From positions 1 through 53,515 of the forward strand of contig JAFLDH010000009.1 in assembly GCA_017302505.1 (NCBI GenBank): a DNA stretch of 53,515 bases, given 5' to 3'. Position 1 is the first letter of the stretch, and every line of letters begins with the position of its first letter. Below the pieces are notes generated by a model. The model was not told where the DNA came from. It did no database searches and worked only from the letters and a program-made list of their open reading frames with translations. This DNA comes from Burkholderiales bacterium (GTDB lineage Bacteria > Pseudomonadota > Gammaproteobacteria > Burkholderiales > Burkholderiaceae_C). The translations under genes were made by a program, and so were the position numbers. Below, one piece after another: positions 18,001 to 26,418 of the stretch.

Positions 18001-20090
18001 GGCACTTCGCGGCGGGCCGGCTCGCGCAGTGCCGCTTCCACGACGGCATCCAGTCGGTGGACATCCCGCAGCTGTCCGACTGGCGGGCCTTCGGCCCCGC
18101 CGAATACTGGTTCGAGGCCCTGCCCGAGTGGAACGGCAAGGCCTTTGAGAAGGCTGGTGCAGCGCTGCGATTCGCCGGTCCCGAGGAAGTCGAGGCCGAA
18201 GACGGCAAGGTTTTCCTCGTATCGCCCAATCTCGTCACCTCGCGAATCGACTTTTTGGAGGGGCCGTGGGTGCACTGGGTCAAGGGCCTTTACGTGCAGC
18301 GCCACGACTGGCACTGGACGGGCTACCCGGTGCGCTTCCCATCGAAGGACCAGCCTCTCGACAAATGGCTGCCCACGTTCGCGGGCGTCGAGACTTTCCG
18401 CGAGAGCTCCAGCGTAGTGCTGGCGACCGCCTTCGACGGCCGGGGCCGCTGGAAGCTCGGGGCGGACGCGGACGACCGCGAAGTGTTCTTCCGCCACGAG
18501 CTGCTCGTGGGCCGCCGGCCAGCGCGCTACGTCGTCGCGTTCGCGCGGCCGATCTTGCGCTTTGCGCGCTGGATGAACCCTAAACTGGGACGGACGGGCC
18601 CCGCATCGCTCGAGCAGTACGTGTGGGGCGGCGGCTTGCTCGCGGCAGGGCGCCCGGAGCCCGGCACCCTGCAGCGCCTGCCGGTGCCGGTGCTGCGTCA
18701 TGCCATACCGCTGACCGCCACCTACGCGCCGACGGAGGTCCTCGCTCGCGCGGCGAATGGCGCGCTGCTGGTATTTGACGAAGCGATCCGACGCACCGAC
18801 GATCTCGCCAAGCTGGGCGGCATCGGCGACGTACTGGAGGTCGATCTCGTCGAGACGCGCGTGGCAGGCGTGGCCGAGATGGGGGGCAACCCGATCTTCC
18901 ACGGGCGAGACGGGCCCTGGATCGCCGGCCAGCCGCTGGAGCTGAAGGTGAACCCGCCTTTCGGCCTGACCTTTGACATCGGAAGCAATCCCAAGGTCGG
19001 GCAGACGGCGCTCGTCGTGCAGCCCCGGAACGCCTGCGGCCGCTGGATCCTGGCTAAGGCGCGCGTAAGGCGGGCAGTGCTGCCCGAGACGGAGCTCGGC
19101 ACGCTTGTGGGCCCCGGGAGCGCGCCCCCAGGGGCCGATGCCAAATTCGGGGCCTGGTACACGCTGGCCAACCGCATCGAAGGCGAGGACGCCGTGCCTC
19201 AGGACATCGTCATCGATGTGCCTGCCGGAACCGTGCCGGCCGTGCGCGTCCGTATCGGCGACGTTGACAAGGACGTCGCCATGCCGGCGGATGCGGACAA
19301 GGCCGCCACGCGCTTCTTGCTTAGCTGGCACAAGGCGCGGTGGAGCGACAAGGGCGACCCTCTGCCCGCATGGCGCTGCCAGGTGCTCGCTCAGGAACGC
19401 GAAGAGAACACGATGGCGTGGCGCACCGTGAAAAAGTCGAGCGGCCACGAGAACGCCGCCTGCGAGCTGCCGCAGGCGTACCGTCAGGCGGAAATGGCCG
19501 TCGGGATTGGCGCCGCGCCGCCCGACGCGCGTCTGCGCCGAGTCCGCCTGAGTGACTACACCGATCCGGTGTGGCTCACCTTCATCGGCTCATTTGGGCA
19601 TGACCATCTGGGCACGCCGCATTCCTTTGTCTTTCGCAGGAACAAGACCGGGGCCTTGCAACTGCAGCGGCGCGAGGCTGCCGATGCCGGCGAAGTGCCG
19701 CTGTTGCGCGGCCTGGACGAGTCCCTGGCCGGGACGGACCCGCGATGGCATCTGGTGCTTGTGTTCCGCGACGCAAAGGACGTGACGCGCGGGAAGGCCG
19801 GCACCGAAGGCGGCATGCTAGTGGCCGCGTACCGCAAGGTAGAGGGCGAGTTTCAGGAGCTGCCTCGCGATTCGAGCGGTGCGGTTCCCGATCTCACCGG
19901 CTGCCGCGCGCACGTGATCACCCTGCAGCGTGTGAATGCCTTGTCGGAGGACGAGGAAACCGATCTCGAGAAGATCGCCACGCTCGGCGACCTGTTGGAT
20001 CGGATCTTCCCTTCGCAGGAGCCGCGGCCGAAGGAAAGCTTGCTGCGCTTTTTGCCGGAATACTTGGGGCCAATTGACGTAGACGCCTAG
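15078..20090 (+). CDS. Giant protein 2 (1670 residues), unknown function
   Basis: The protein begins MARYGWVLNVERCNYLDPEG at ATG 15078, with a GGAAGGAA site upstream. A longer in-frame extension to 14817 would lie inside giant 1 and is rejected. It is a soluble, Trp- and Asp-rich protein without signal peptide or obvious membrane segments, and I recognise no catalytic motif. The C-terminus ends in LLRFLPEYLGPIDVDA. A clear relative of this end is found at 20822-21019, so the gene was once duplicated. Its tight linkage to giant 1 implies a shared complex. Confidence 0.85.
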   Translation: MARYGWVLNVERCNYLDPEGGNEKVFNLNLARPWAEEQKPDDPRGPQLGGAGEKLGDLLFPWSWANLKWVFFARDAQGAWNKVDGAIRRGVDTEIDEGQPGGPEGDLQRLRKAVRKEVEGACSGCEHPFSQTMDDFWIKGKRSYVHALAPLTHWPALVSEKVLRLSWFVSMATKDLGAVTHLAAFPEFDIGKTDLLDAQMRLDAAGLRAPSYDLTGQKKVEVAANYKDGDVAFLCLAAATQDVAFTKGAPMMSQGRATASAIRESVQNELLPARLVRVWLQKGKRDEVGKAIESEAVRTGMRMSLFRTLGEGREPRDEAQNVLELFLDTDQARAAAKVREILRPFTADDATGSAALTAASAVLAGDRGDSWSEKDRTRWKERSNDIQRLCGAANPDITFEDAWTSTAEMVLGQETGAEIYGPWLAHVADAKLSADAETDWQKIRAKLLAPKGVRLDVLVRGRGGALSAGQWQWAKALVRELDPEQPAEVAVPKTWKLLLATARNTRSTVGKAAYARMRRSLGPFMAQAIRHWVEHMHASMQRSRTRPRDRGIRVEFSTATDPGSPELQMLRGYAVALCGGVLVDETKPWLADAGRAAWLTDTALRYELATGKSDWLDFAGMDPMDLKSTAWMHETLGATENDGEVVVSQEYVGLPFSVAAYGDDDAMPYEPGKDGFESVDFGWRKAAAALPRMGFGMLYKAAATPLDNAGGVVEARMRKKAADDTPLFAQLVDASSLDEFQSAAEALQFRSSEPPGAPAVVEEPPAALYELSEETQAHAWQHGLDPRLPRGEAMPPRSSPLSQPRKVALLSHDENLFPGRAKSCTFVVRPPRAQFAFIEQWLATDRLLIETKLKDEVSDERLARWSSDQIGSFVERFRERVAKGKAVATPDYHPAVSALGIEVAGLSFQDAKHVEFKRLRENELEPAGFQLEIEVKAGSGAEIALTVDAATGTATVHVPYGQFARVRVYSLVHGRHFAAGRLAQCRFHDGIQSVDIPQLSDWRAFGPAEYWFEALPEWNGKAFEKAGAALRFAGPEEVEAEDGKVFLVSPNLVTSRIDFLEGPWVHWVKGLYVQRHDWHWTGYPVRFPSKDQPLDKWLPTFAGVETFRESSSVVLATAFDGRGRWKLGADADDREVFFRHELLVGRRPARYVVAFARPILRFARWMNPKLGRTGPASLEQYVWGGGLLAAGRPEPGTLQRLPVPVLRHAIPLTATYAPTEVLARAANGALLVFDEAIRRTDDLAKLGGIGDVLEVDLVETRVAGVAEMGGNPIFHGRDGPWIAGQPLELKVNPPFGLTFDIGSNPKVGQTALVVQPRNACGRWILAKARVRRAVLPETELGTLVGPGSAPPGADAKFGAWYTLANRIEGEDAVPQDIVIDVPAGTVPAVRVRIGDVDKDVAMPADADKAATRFLLSWHKARWSDKGDPLPAWRCQVLAQEREENTMAWRTVKKSSGHENAACELPQAYRQAEMAVGIGAAPPDARLRRVRLSDYTDPVWLTFIGSFGHDHLGTPHSFVFRRNKTGALQLQRREAADAGEVPLLRGLDESLAGTDPRWHLVLVFRDAKDVTRGKAGTEGGMLVAAYRKVEGEFQELPRDSSGAVPDLTGCRAHVITLQRVNALSEDEETDLEKIATLGDLLDRIFPSQEPRPKESLLRFLPEYLGPIDVDA

Positions 20091-20124
20091 GCCCGCCAGC
20101 GCGCGCTTCTGGCGCCAAGCGAAT

Positions 20125-20815
20125 TGACCCTGTCCCAGGATTTCGGAACGTTCGATAACAGAGTGACCGGCATGATGGACGCCCCGCAGCGGAGCGGGAG
20201 TTCATGCCATGAGGAAGAGCAAGTTCACTGACGAGCAGATCGCGTTTGCGCTGAAGCAGGCCGAGTTGGGCACCAGCGTTGAGGAGGTCTGCCGCAAGAT
20301 GGGCATCAGCGAGACGACGCTCTACGTCTGGCGCAAGAAATACGCCGGCGTAGGCCCCTCGGAGCTGCGGCGGCTGCGCCAGCTCGAGGAGGAGAACCGC
20401 AAGCCCAAGCAGATCGTGGCCGATCTGAGCCTAGACAAGGCGATGCTTCGCACGTCGTCGCAAGAAAGCTTTGAGGCCTTCGCAGCGCCGCGCCTTGGTG
20501 TCCGAGTTGATGCAGTGTTTCGATTGCAGCCAGCGCTATGCGTTGCGCCTTGTGAGGATATCGGCGTCGACCTACTTTTACAAGCCTGTCAAGAAGGACG
20601 AGTCGGCGCTGAAGACGCGCATCAAGGAGATCACCCAGACGCGCGTGCACTACGGATACCGCCGGGTGCACGCACTGCTGCGCCGCGAAGGCCACAAGGC
20701 CAACGTGAAGCGGGTCTATCGCCTGTACAAGGAGGAAGGACTGTCGCTGCGGCTCAAGCGGCCTCGGCACAACAAGGCAGCCTAGCTGCGTCAACCGAAG
20801 CAACTGGCGCACATC
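20125..20815 (+). mobile_element. IS3-family element, truncated remnant
   Basis: It begins near TGACCCTGTCCCAGGATTT, 34 bp after giant 2, and contains both transposase frames of an IS3-type element. The catalytic DDE part and the right end are missing. The remnant abuts a fragment of a giant 2 paralogue, so it probably took part in the deletion that removed most of that copy. The exact ends cannot be fixed without a reference copy. Confidence 0.7.
20209..20785 (+). pseudogene. IS3 transposase orfA and orfB remnants
   Basis: OrfA (from ATG 20209) has the classic helix-turn-helix, with KFTDEQIAFALKQAE and an ISETTLYVWRKKY recognition helix, and the LEEEN leucine-zipper region. The frame breaks at about 20455. 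From about 20474 another frame encodes the N-terminal part of OrfB (SQRRALVSELMQCFDCSQRY and on through HYGYRRVHALLRREG). It stops at TAG 20783-20785, where intact relatives read through. The DDE domain is absent, so there is no active transposase. Confidence 0.85.
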
Positions 20816-20821
20816 TTGGCT

Positions 20822-21019
20822 TGTGACCGCCCGCCCGCTGACTGCGAGGCCCTCTTGATTCAGGTCCAGCGGCACAACGTAGAGGCCCCCGAGCACGTCA
20901 TCGCAGCCGGCAGGTGGACTGAGATGATCGAGTGCTTGTTTCCGCAGGAAGACACGAACAAGGAAGCCTCGCTGCGCTTCCTCCCGGAGTACCTCGGACT
21001 CCTGTCGATCAAGGGGTAG
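20822..21019 (+). pseudogene. C-terminal remnant of a giant 2 paralogue
   Basis: The last 60 or so residues align with the end of giant 2. LFPQEDTNKEASLRFLPEYL corresponds to IFPSQEPRPKESLLRFLPEY, and upstream an LLIQVQRHN segment corresponds to VITLQRVN. There is no start codon and the sequence joins directly onto the IS3 remnant. This shows that a second, diverged copy of the giant gene once stood here. Confidence 0.75.
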
Positions 21020-21079
21020 GGCCTTGAAGTCAGGACGTGGGCGTCAGCCACCGCGTTTGCGCTTCTGGGGGCCCTTCTT

Positions 21080-21682
21080 TTACACCTTCGAGGCCGGCTT
21101 GGTGCGGGCCTTCTTGCCTTTGCTCTTGCCATTGACGAAAACTCGGCTCATCTCCGTGGTTGGGACCTTGACGCCGCGCAGGGCGTCGACCAGGCGCGAC
21201 AGCGCCGCCATTGCCGGCATGGTCTGCGCATCGCGAGAGAAATAGCTGATTTTTTTGTCCCGGGCAACTTGCGCACCGAACGTCTCTGAGACGCGCTTGC
21301 GCTGGACGCGGGCGGCAGCGTTCAGGCTGCCCGCGTAGCAAATCGGGACGAGGACGGATCCCGACAATTGGCCGTCGTCGCCCACCACGACCGCGAGGTG
21401 ACCATTTGTGCTGTTTAGCTCTGCCGACGTCATGCCGGCAATCACGAACTTGCCGGCCTTCGCCCCGGCGATCGCCTGGGTGTGGTCGGTACCCAGCGCA
21501 GTCCAATCCGCAGAGGCTCGGAGTTGGCCCACGATCGCGTCCGCATTCATGCCCGGCCCCGTGAAGAGGTCGGGATCGAAGAAGGGACCAGCAACCGCCT
21601 TCACGTACTTGTTGCAGTCATCGGAGTTTGCCGAGAATGCGAGAGCGCATTCGGCCAGAATCTCATCGCGCGCGTCAGCCAT
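21080..21682 (-). CDS. Cysteine amidase/CHAP-like peptidoglycan hydrolase (putative)
   Basis: The 200-residue protein starts at ATG 21682, with AGGAGG nine bases upstream. A DDCNKYVKAV segment (Cys23) and an NGHLAVVVGD segment (His95) look like the Cys and His of NlpC/P60 or CHAP-type amidases, which cleave peptide bonds in peptidoglycan or muropeptides. There is no signal peptide, as in toxins delivered by other means. The C-terminus is Lys-rich. It closes the minus-strand series that starts at the S8 protease but sits 550 bp beyond the preceding gene, so it may have its own promoter. A broken lysozyme-like gene lies on the far side of the giants, which strengthens a cell-wall theme. Confidence 0.6.
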   Translation of the reverse strand: MADARDEILAECALAFSANSDDCNKYVKAVAGPFFDPDLFTGPGMNADAIVGQLRASADWTALGTDHTQAIAGAKAGKFVIAGMTSAELNSTNGHLAVVVGDDGQLSGSVLVPICYAGSLNAAARVQRKRVSETFGAQVARDKKISYFSRDAQTMPAMAALSRLVDALRGVKVPTTEMSRVFVNGKSKGKKARTKPASKV

Positions 21683-22237
21683 GCCTATCAACCTCCTGGC
21701 GCAGATGTTGGCGCAAGTTGCAGCGTTGCCGGACACGTGCTTTCCCGAGCGTCGCAAGACGTAGGTGCCTGGGGGCCAAGAGGTGTTGCGCTACCCATCC
21801 GCGGTCAAGCCTCCCGCAGTAGCTGAAAGATGGAGTGCGCCCGGCTGCGGTGGCTGCCAAAGCCCCTGGTTGCAGGTCGGATACAGGGGCGCGTACCGCT
21901 ATGCGGTGAGGTCACTTGTAACGCCGGTTCAAGTTCGGCAGCAATTACCTTCTCTACTGGAGCAAGTGCCGCTGTGGCAACCGCCGAAGCGAAGCTCGCG
22001 ACACGCGACTCTTGATCCGTTGAACGAACGCCAATAAGCGGTCGCTGCGTCAATTGCAGTCGTACCGCAGCAGCACGTCCTTCGTCGTCCCACCGCTAGA
22101 GCCGCTCACGTGCTCGGAGCACCTAAAAGAGCGGCTTGTCCAACGCACTATCGCGCTGGTCAACCCGGACATTTTGTCCACTCACCCCGCCCTGGAGGAC
22201 CGGGCTGGCGCGGCCAGCTTCGCCGGTCAGGACACCG
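21683..22237. other. Gap without a convincing gene
   Basis: About 555 bases between the amidase-like gene and the first Cys-rich gene. Several short open frames exist on both strands but none has a good ribosome site or protein-like composition. It may hold the amidase promoter or degraded sequence. Confidence 0.5.
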
Positions 22238-22552
22238 TCATCGTCTTTCCAGAGCTGCGCCTAGCTCAGGCAGCTCGAAGGTGACGACGTCGCCCGTGTT
22301 GCTGTCGAAATAACGGCGCGACTGCAGCATGCCGAGCTCGGCCTGGGTCAGCGGCCCGTAAACCGGCTTGCTGGTCACCTGCGCGTACGACCATTCATCG
22401 AGCTCGGCCTGCGCAGTGATGTGACCCGGTGGGCTGCGGCACTCGTGGAGGCAGGTGTTCCCGCGTGTCCGGCATATGGACAGCTGATGAGCACTGCAGC
22501 TGCCGCCCCCTCCGGGCGGGAAATCGCATTGACAGAAGTTCTGGATGCCCAT
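22238..22552 (-). CDS. Six-cysteine small protein A
   Basis: The 104-residue protein is paralogous to the next gene upstream. Cysteines lie at positions 7, 9, 19, 27, 34 and 38, with a DxPPGGGG loop between the second and third and an H-E before the last. This suggests a metal-binding or disulphide-rich N-terminal module. The C-terminal half carries a second shared pattern (LTQAELGMLQSRRYFD, then VVTFELPE). There is no signal peptide. It follows gene B after 30 bp in the same operon. No family recognised. Confidence 0.7.
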   Translation of the reverse strand: MGIQNFCQCDFPPGGGGSCSAHQLSICRTRGNTCLHECRSPPGHITAQAELDEWSYAQVTSKPVYGPLTQAELGMLQSRRYFDSNTGDVVTFELPELGAALERR

Positions 22553-22582
22553 GGAACCTCCTTCAGCTGGCTACCGCAATGT

Positions 22583-22906
22583 CTAAGTCTTGAACCGTCT
22601 CACGCGCCGCGGTTTCGGCAAGGTGAAAGTGACGGTCGTGCCCGCGTCCAAGTCCACATAGCGCCCCGACCTCAGCAAGAAGGTGGCTTGGTGGCGAGTA
22701 AGCCCGGCACTTTGAAGGCTCTTGCCGCCAAGCACCTTGTCCAGGCACCAGACCCGTCGCTCAGCCGCCTGCAACGAGGCAGGCGGCGAGTGGCATTCAT
22801 GGATGCAGCTGCTGCCTGACGCCCGGCAAATGGCCAACTGACTGGGGTCGCAGTCGCCTCCGCCACCGGGTGGCTGGTCGCAATGGCAGACGTTGCGGAT
22901 GGGCAC
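22583..22906 (-). CDS. Six-cysteine small protein B
   Basis: The 107-residue protein has cysteines at exactly the same positions as protein A (7, 9, 19, 27, 34, 38) and the same PPGGGG loop and IHEC motif. The rest has diverged, with an LTRHQATFLLRSGRYVDLD segment near the end. Strict spacing with otherwise diverged sequence argues that the Cys module is functional. It starts 3 bp after the stop of the three-helix membrane protein gene, so the two are translated from one message. Confidence 0.7.
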   Translation of the reverse strand: MPIRNVCHCDQPPGGGGDCDPSQLAICRASGSSCIHECHSPPASLQAAERRVWCLDKVLGGKSLQSAGLTRHQATFLLRSGRYVDLDAGTTVTFTLPKPRRVRRFKT

Positions 22907-22909
22907 GGC

Positions 22910-23491
22910 TCAGACCAGCACCAACTTGAAATGCTTGGTGCCTTCGTCGAGCTCTACCTTGTAGGGCCGCACGCTGCCGGGAGGCATCAGCTCGCCCAAG
23001 CGAACAAGCGACTGGCGAGCCTGCTGCAGTGTGCCGCACCGCAACTCCTCGGGCTGGGGAATCGCGCTCTTTTCCTGGGCGTTGAAGACCGACAGGTCAA
23101 TCGTCGCTCCAGCCTCATCAGCCAGGGTGTGGGCGGCTTGAGAGAACGGCGTCTTCGTGCCGATGGAAATCTTCGCACCGCCCGGCGCGTCCAGCGCCGC
23201 GCCCTTCTTGAATCTGAAAATGAGGAAGACCAGAGCGAACAATGCCACCCCGGCAGTGCCTTGAAACACCAGCTTGCCGCTGCCGCCCATCGGCACGTCC
23301 GCAGACAGGATGGCCGCGCCGGTGAAAAACGCCCCTGCCGCTCCCGCGCAGAACGAGCAGATGAAATGGATGATGTCGTAGTGCAGCGGTTGGTGCACCA
23401 CCTTGGAAAAGAACGCCGCCCAGAGGAAGGCTATCGCCACCAGGGCGAAGAAAACGCCCGCAAAGAACTGCATCTGGGCTGTGTCCAGCAT
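22910..23491 (-). CDS. Three-helix membrane protein with a C-terminal soluble domain
   Basis: The 193-residue protein has three membrane helices (about residues 9-28, 40-63 and 75-94). A 100-residue soluble domain follows, ending in VELDEGTKHFKLVLV. The second helix contains two Cys and many Gly/Ala. The pattern resembles membrane-effector subunits of conflict systems, but I recognise no named family. The gene is directly coupled to Cys-rich protein B downstream. Confidence 0.7.
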   Translation of the reverse strand: MLDTAQMQFFAGVFFALVAIAFLWAAFFSKVVHQPLHYDIIHFICSFCAGAAGAFFTGAAILSADVPMGGSGKLVFQGTAGVALFALVFLIFRFKKGAALDAPGGAKISIGTKTPFSQAAHTLADEAGATIDLSVFNAQEKSAIPQPEELRCGTLQQARQSLVRLGELMPPGSVRPYKVELDEGTKHFKLVLV

Positions 23492-23753
23492 TGCAAACCC
23501 CCGTCCTCATTGTGGTTGAGCATCCTAACGAGTTTGGCTGCTCTTCACGAGCCTGACCAACCCCACCGGCCTCGACCTGTCAGGGCGGCGACAGAGCGGC
23601 GCCCTCAGTTTGCCTGTGCGAAGCCTGAGCACCCCACTTCCAAGGCAATGGTCCTGGCAATCTGCGCAAGCGTCGACACTTCTGTTCCTCGTGCTAACTA
23701 GAAGCGAACGAGGGGCCTCAGTGGCCTCTCAAGTTCTAACACCACGCCCGTGT

Positions 23754-24830
23754 TCAGTCGTCCTTGTTGATGAACTGGTCCAGTGCCTTGTTGGCTGCCT
23801 CGTTCAGTTGGTCCAGAGCCGTGTCAACACCGGCGAGCGCTCGGTCGCGGTCGCTGGTGACGCGCTGCAGCGTCTCGCGCAGAGCCGCGATGCTGGCATC
23901 GGCTTCAGCGATGCCGCGCGACAGCGCAGTCTGGATGCTGAGGCTGATTTGCTGAATCTGCGGGTCGAACATCAAGATGACCTGGTCGCGTGCCGCCTGC
24001 AGCTCACCCCGGTAGCAGTCGAACATGGCGTTGCACGGACCTGCCGCGGCGAAGCGCAGTTGTTCGCGGAGAGCCGCTTCCTTCGACGCCGCCGCTACCT
24101 GCGCTTCTTGCGCCAGAGAAGCTGCCGCATCGGCGGCCTTCTTGCCGGCGTCCTGAACGAACTCCAGCACAATGCGCGGCACGTCGAAGCTCATGCGCTG
24201 TGTGCGCATGGTGATCTCCGGCACGCCGACGACAATCTCTTGCCGCTCCATCCGGACCTCAGGAAGACCCAGCACCACACGCTGGCGTTGCATCCGCGTC
24301 TCGGGAACGTCGAGGTAGGTCGCTTCCATCTCGATGTAGCACACCGGCACATCGAACTTGATGCCGAAGGGGCCCTCACGCGTTTCCATGCGGCAAACCG
24401 TGCGCGGGATGTCAGGACCGCGCCGGCGTACCATCTCAATCACCGGCAGGTCGAAGCTCATCTCGCGGTCCTGCATCGTGACAGTTGGTGCGTCGAACGA
24501 CCACCGCTGGTCCCTCATCGCCACCTCGGGCACATCCAGCGAGAACGACGCTTCGTGCATCTCGACCTTGATAACGAACAGCGCTCCGATGGCTTTGCCG
24601 ACGCTGCCTCCCACGGGCGCAGCTGCCGGTCCGCCGAGGATGCCTCCAACCACGGTACCGGCGACGGCGCCGACGCCCTGAGCCAGATCGTTGCCTGCCT
24701 CGAACTCATCGCTGATGCCCTTGGCCTTGGCCTCGGCATCAGCAGCTACCGCCGCAAGCCCGTCCTTGAGCGCTTGCGCGGCTGTTGCAATCGCTGCTTC
24801 AAATGCGGCCTTCTTGTCTTCGCACGCCAC
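23754..24830 (-). CDS. Protein with 14-residue repeats and a glycine-rich segment
   Basis: The start is GTG 24830 behind AAGGAG. A helical N-terminus (about 1-50) is followed by a Gly/Ala-rich stretch (GVGAVAGTVVGGILGG) typical of glycine-zipper or membrane-inserting segments. Next comes a repeat array of about 130 residues, with units such as SFDAPTVTMQDREM, YLDVPETRMQRQRV and VLGLPEVRMERQEI. Each unit is 14 residues with a Pro at position 5 and usually Met at position 9. The last 120 residues are helical and probably coiled. The array suggests a regular beta structure. The function is unknown; a membrane-associated structural component is plausible. Confidence 0.75.
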   Translation of the reverse strand: MACEDKKAAFEAAIATAAQALKDGLAAVAADAEAKAKGISDEFEAGNDLAQGVGAVAGTVVGGILGGPAAAPVGGSVGKAIGALFVIKVEMHEASFSLDVPEVAMRDQRWSFDAPTVTMQDREMSFDLPVIEMVRRRGPDIPRTVCRMETREGPFGIKFDVPVCYIEMEATYLDVPETRMQRQRVVLGLPEVRMERQEIVVGVPEITMRTQRMSFDVPRIVLEFVQDAGKKAADAAASLAQEAQVAAASKEAALREQLRFAAAGPCNAMFDCYRGELQAARDQVILMFDPQIQQISLSIQTALSRGIAEADASIAALRETLQRVTSDRDRALAGVDTALDQLNEAANKALDQFINKDD

Positions 24831-24913
24831 GGTACTGTCTCCTTGCGAGGGCGACACGAAAATCGCTCAAGGCGCGCCCTCGCACACCCCGCGCGGCCGG
24901 CCCGGCATGGCCG

Positions 24914-26239
24914 CTATAGCGTCACATGGATATCGATTATGGCGCCCGGCGCGGGGGTGAAGGGGCCCCGTTTGACGGGGTTTCCGACTGTGGACGTTCC
25001 GTCCGCCGTCACGCCCTGGATGACTACGGTGTATTCGGTCCCAGGCTGCAGGACGTAACCACCCCAGCCGGGGAAGCGACCCGGATTGCGGATGAAAGGC
25101 GCATTGGCGAATCGGGCGGGCCACAACTTGTTCAGCCGAGCCAATAGCGCGTACTTGAGCGGCGGGGCTGGCCCCACCGCTGCACCTTGCTGCGGCTGAG
25201 GGGCGGGCCCCGTCGTCTCAAAGCCTACTTCAGCTCTTTCCACCTTGTCTTTGGACACCAGCACAGCGAGCCACGCATCGGTGGGCGCCGGCTTGCGCTG
25301 GACCGACTCTGCCGTCCTGACCGCCCGGAAACCGAGGGCCACCATCAACGTGTTCACCGTCGCGCTACCTCCAGCCAGCACCAGTGCGCTGACGAGGCGG
25401 CTCACGAAGTCAGAGCTGTAGCTGCTCATCCACAGCACGTTCACCAAACGCGCAATGATGTCCAGGTCCAGCGCCCTTACGAACCAGTAAGCCACCAAGA
25501 CCGTGATGACCGTCTTGAGCCCTGCGGCGTCGAACCATCGCAGGAAATAACGCCAGTTGAAGAGGACGGCCAGGCCCAGTTCGAGAATGACCGCCAGGAC
25601 GAACAAGGTGAAGAGCACCTTGAAGGCTGCCTCGTAGCCGGTGCCCCAGATGTTCTCACGCAGCGCCACCGAGACCTTGTAATCCTTCTCCCCGATGGTG
25701 TACGTCACCTCGTCCTTCTTGCCCACTCCAACTTTCGGAGCGGTGTAGACCAAGTCGTAGGTCGGCGGGTCGCCCGCTGACGTAACGGCCACCTGCCCGA
25801 GCACCGCCTTGTCCTTGGTGATGAGCACCGAGGACTCGCGCACCAGGACTTGCTGCGTGCCCACCATCACCGACTCGGGTTCAGGCGTTGCGCCGCTGTC
25901 GACAATCACCTCGACCTTGACCGGCTGACCTCCGGCCGGCGTGTACGTGAAAGGCACCGGAGCGTCCGGCACCTTGTCCGGCGCACGGTAGATGAGGTCA
26001 TGCTTGTCACCCTTGGCATTGGAGCGGGTGAAAACCTCGCCCACGGCCGGCGCCTCAATCTTCTCGAACTTGACTGCAGACCCGGCGACGACGACTTTCT
26101 CAGTGCTGACCGTGGTTGAGACCTTTGTCTGAGCCCAGACGGGGCCGGCTGCGAGCAGCGCTGCCAGGCATGCAGCTGCAAGCACTCGCGCACCTTGCAA
26201 AGTGGCTCGTGCTTTCCAGGAGAAAACCAATGCGACCAC
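24914..26239 (-). CDS. Exported membrane protein, unknown function
   Basis: The 441-residue protein begins at GTG 26239, preceded by GGGAGG seven bases away. This start gives a clean signal peptide ending near PVWAQ (residue 36). A beta-rich domain (about 37-200) would face the periplasm. Hydrophobic segments follow at about 204-229, 242-257 and 279-302; the last has a SALVLAGGSATVNTLMVALG pattern resembling some holin-like membrane helices. The C-terminal 130 residues are soluble and end in a small beta domain. It belongs to the same minus-strand series as the nuclease and protease genes. Confidence 0.7.
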   Translation of the reverse strand: MVALVFSWKARATLQGARVLAAACLAALLAAGPVWAQTKVSTTVSTEKVVVAGSAVKFEKIEAPAVGEVFTRSNAKGDKHDLIYRAPDKVPDAPVPFTYTPAGGQPVKVEVIVDSGATPEPESVMVGTQQVLVRESSVLITKDKAVLGQVAVTSAGDPPTYDLVYTAPKVGVGKKDEVTYTIGEKDYKVSVALRENIWGTGYEAAFKVLFTLFVLAVILELGLAVLFNWRYFLRWFDAAGLKTVITVLVAYWFVRALDLDIIARLVNVLWMSSYSSDFVSRLVSALVLAGGSATVNTLMVALGFRAVRTAESVQRKPAPTDAWLAVLVSKDKVERAEVGFETTGPAPQPQQGAAVGPAPPLKYALLARLNKLWPARFANAPFIRNPGRFPGWGGYVLQPGTEYTVVIQGVTADGTSTVGNPVKRGPFTPAPGAIIDIHVTL

Positions 26240-26418
26240 TGCCAGCCTCCCTGCTTTCTTGGACTTCGAGTGTTGTTGCACAAGGCGACGATTGTCCAGT
26301 CCGTCGCAAGCCCTAACCCGAGACCACGGCGCGCTTCTCATCAGAACAGCGGACGAAAGAGCCGGGCGTTCAGCCCGGCTTGGTTGCTTGTCTAGGGTGG
26401 CGTCCAACGCCTCAAATG

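Noticed and set aside
17427-19448. 673-residue open frame antisense to giant 2
   Set aside because: Antisense shadow with biased composition; giant 2 reads cleanly in the other direction.
21805-22053. Open frame in the gap between the amidase-like and Cys-rich genes
   Set aside because: No ribosome site, no recognisable domain, and overlapping frames on both strands of similar quality.
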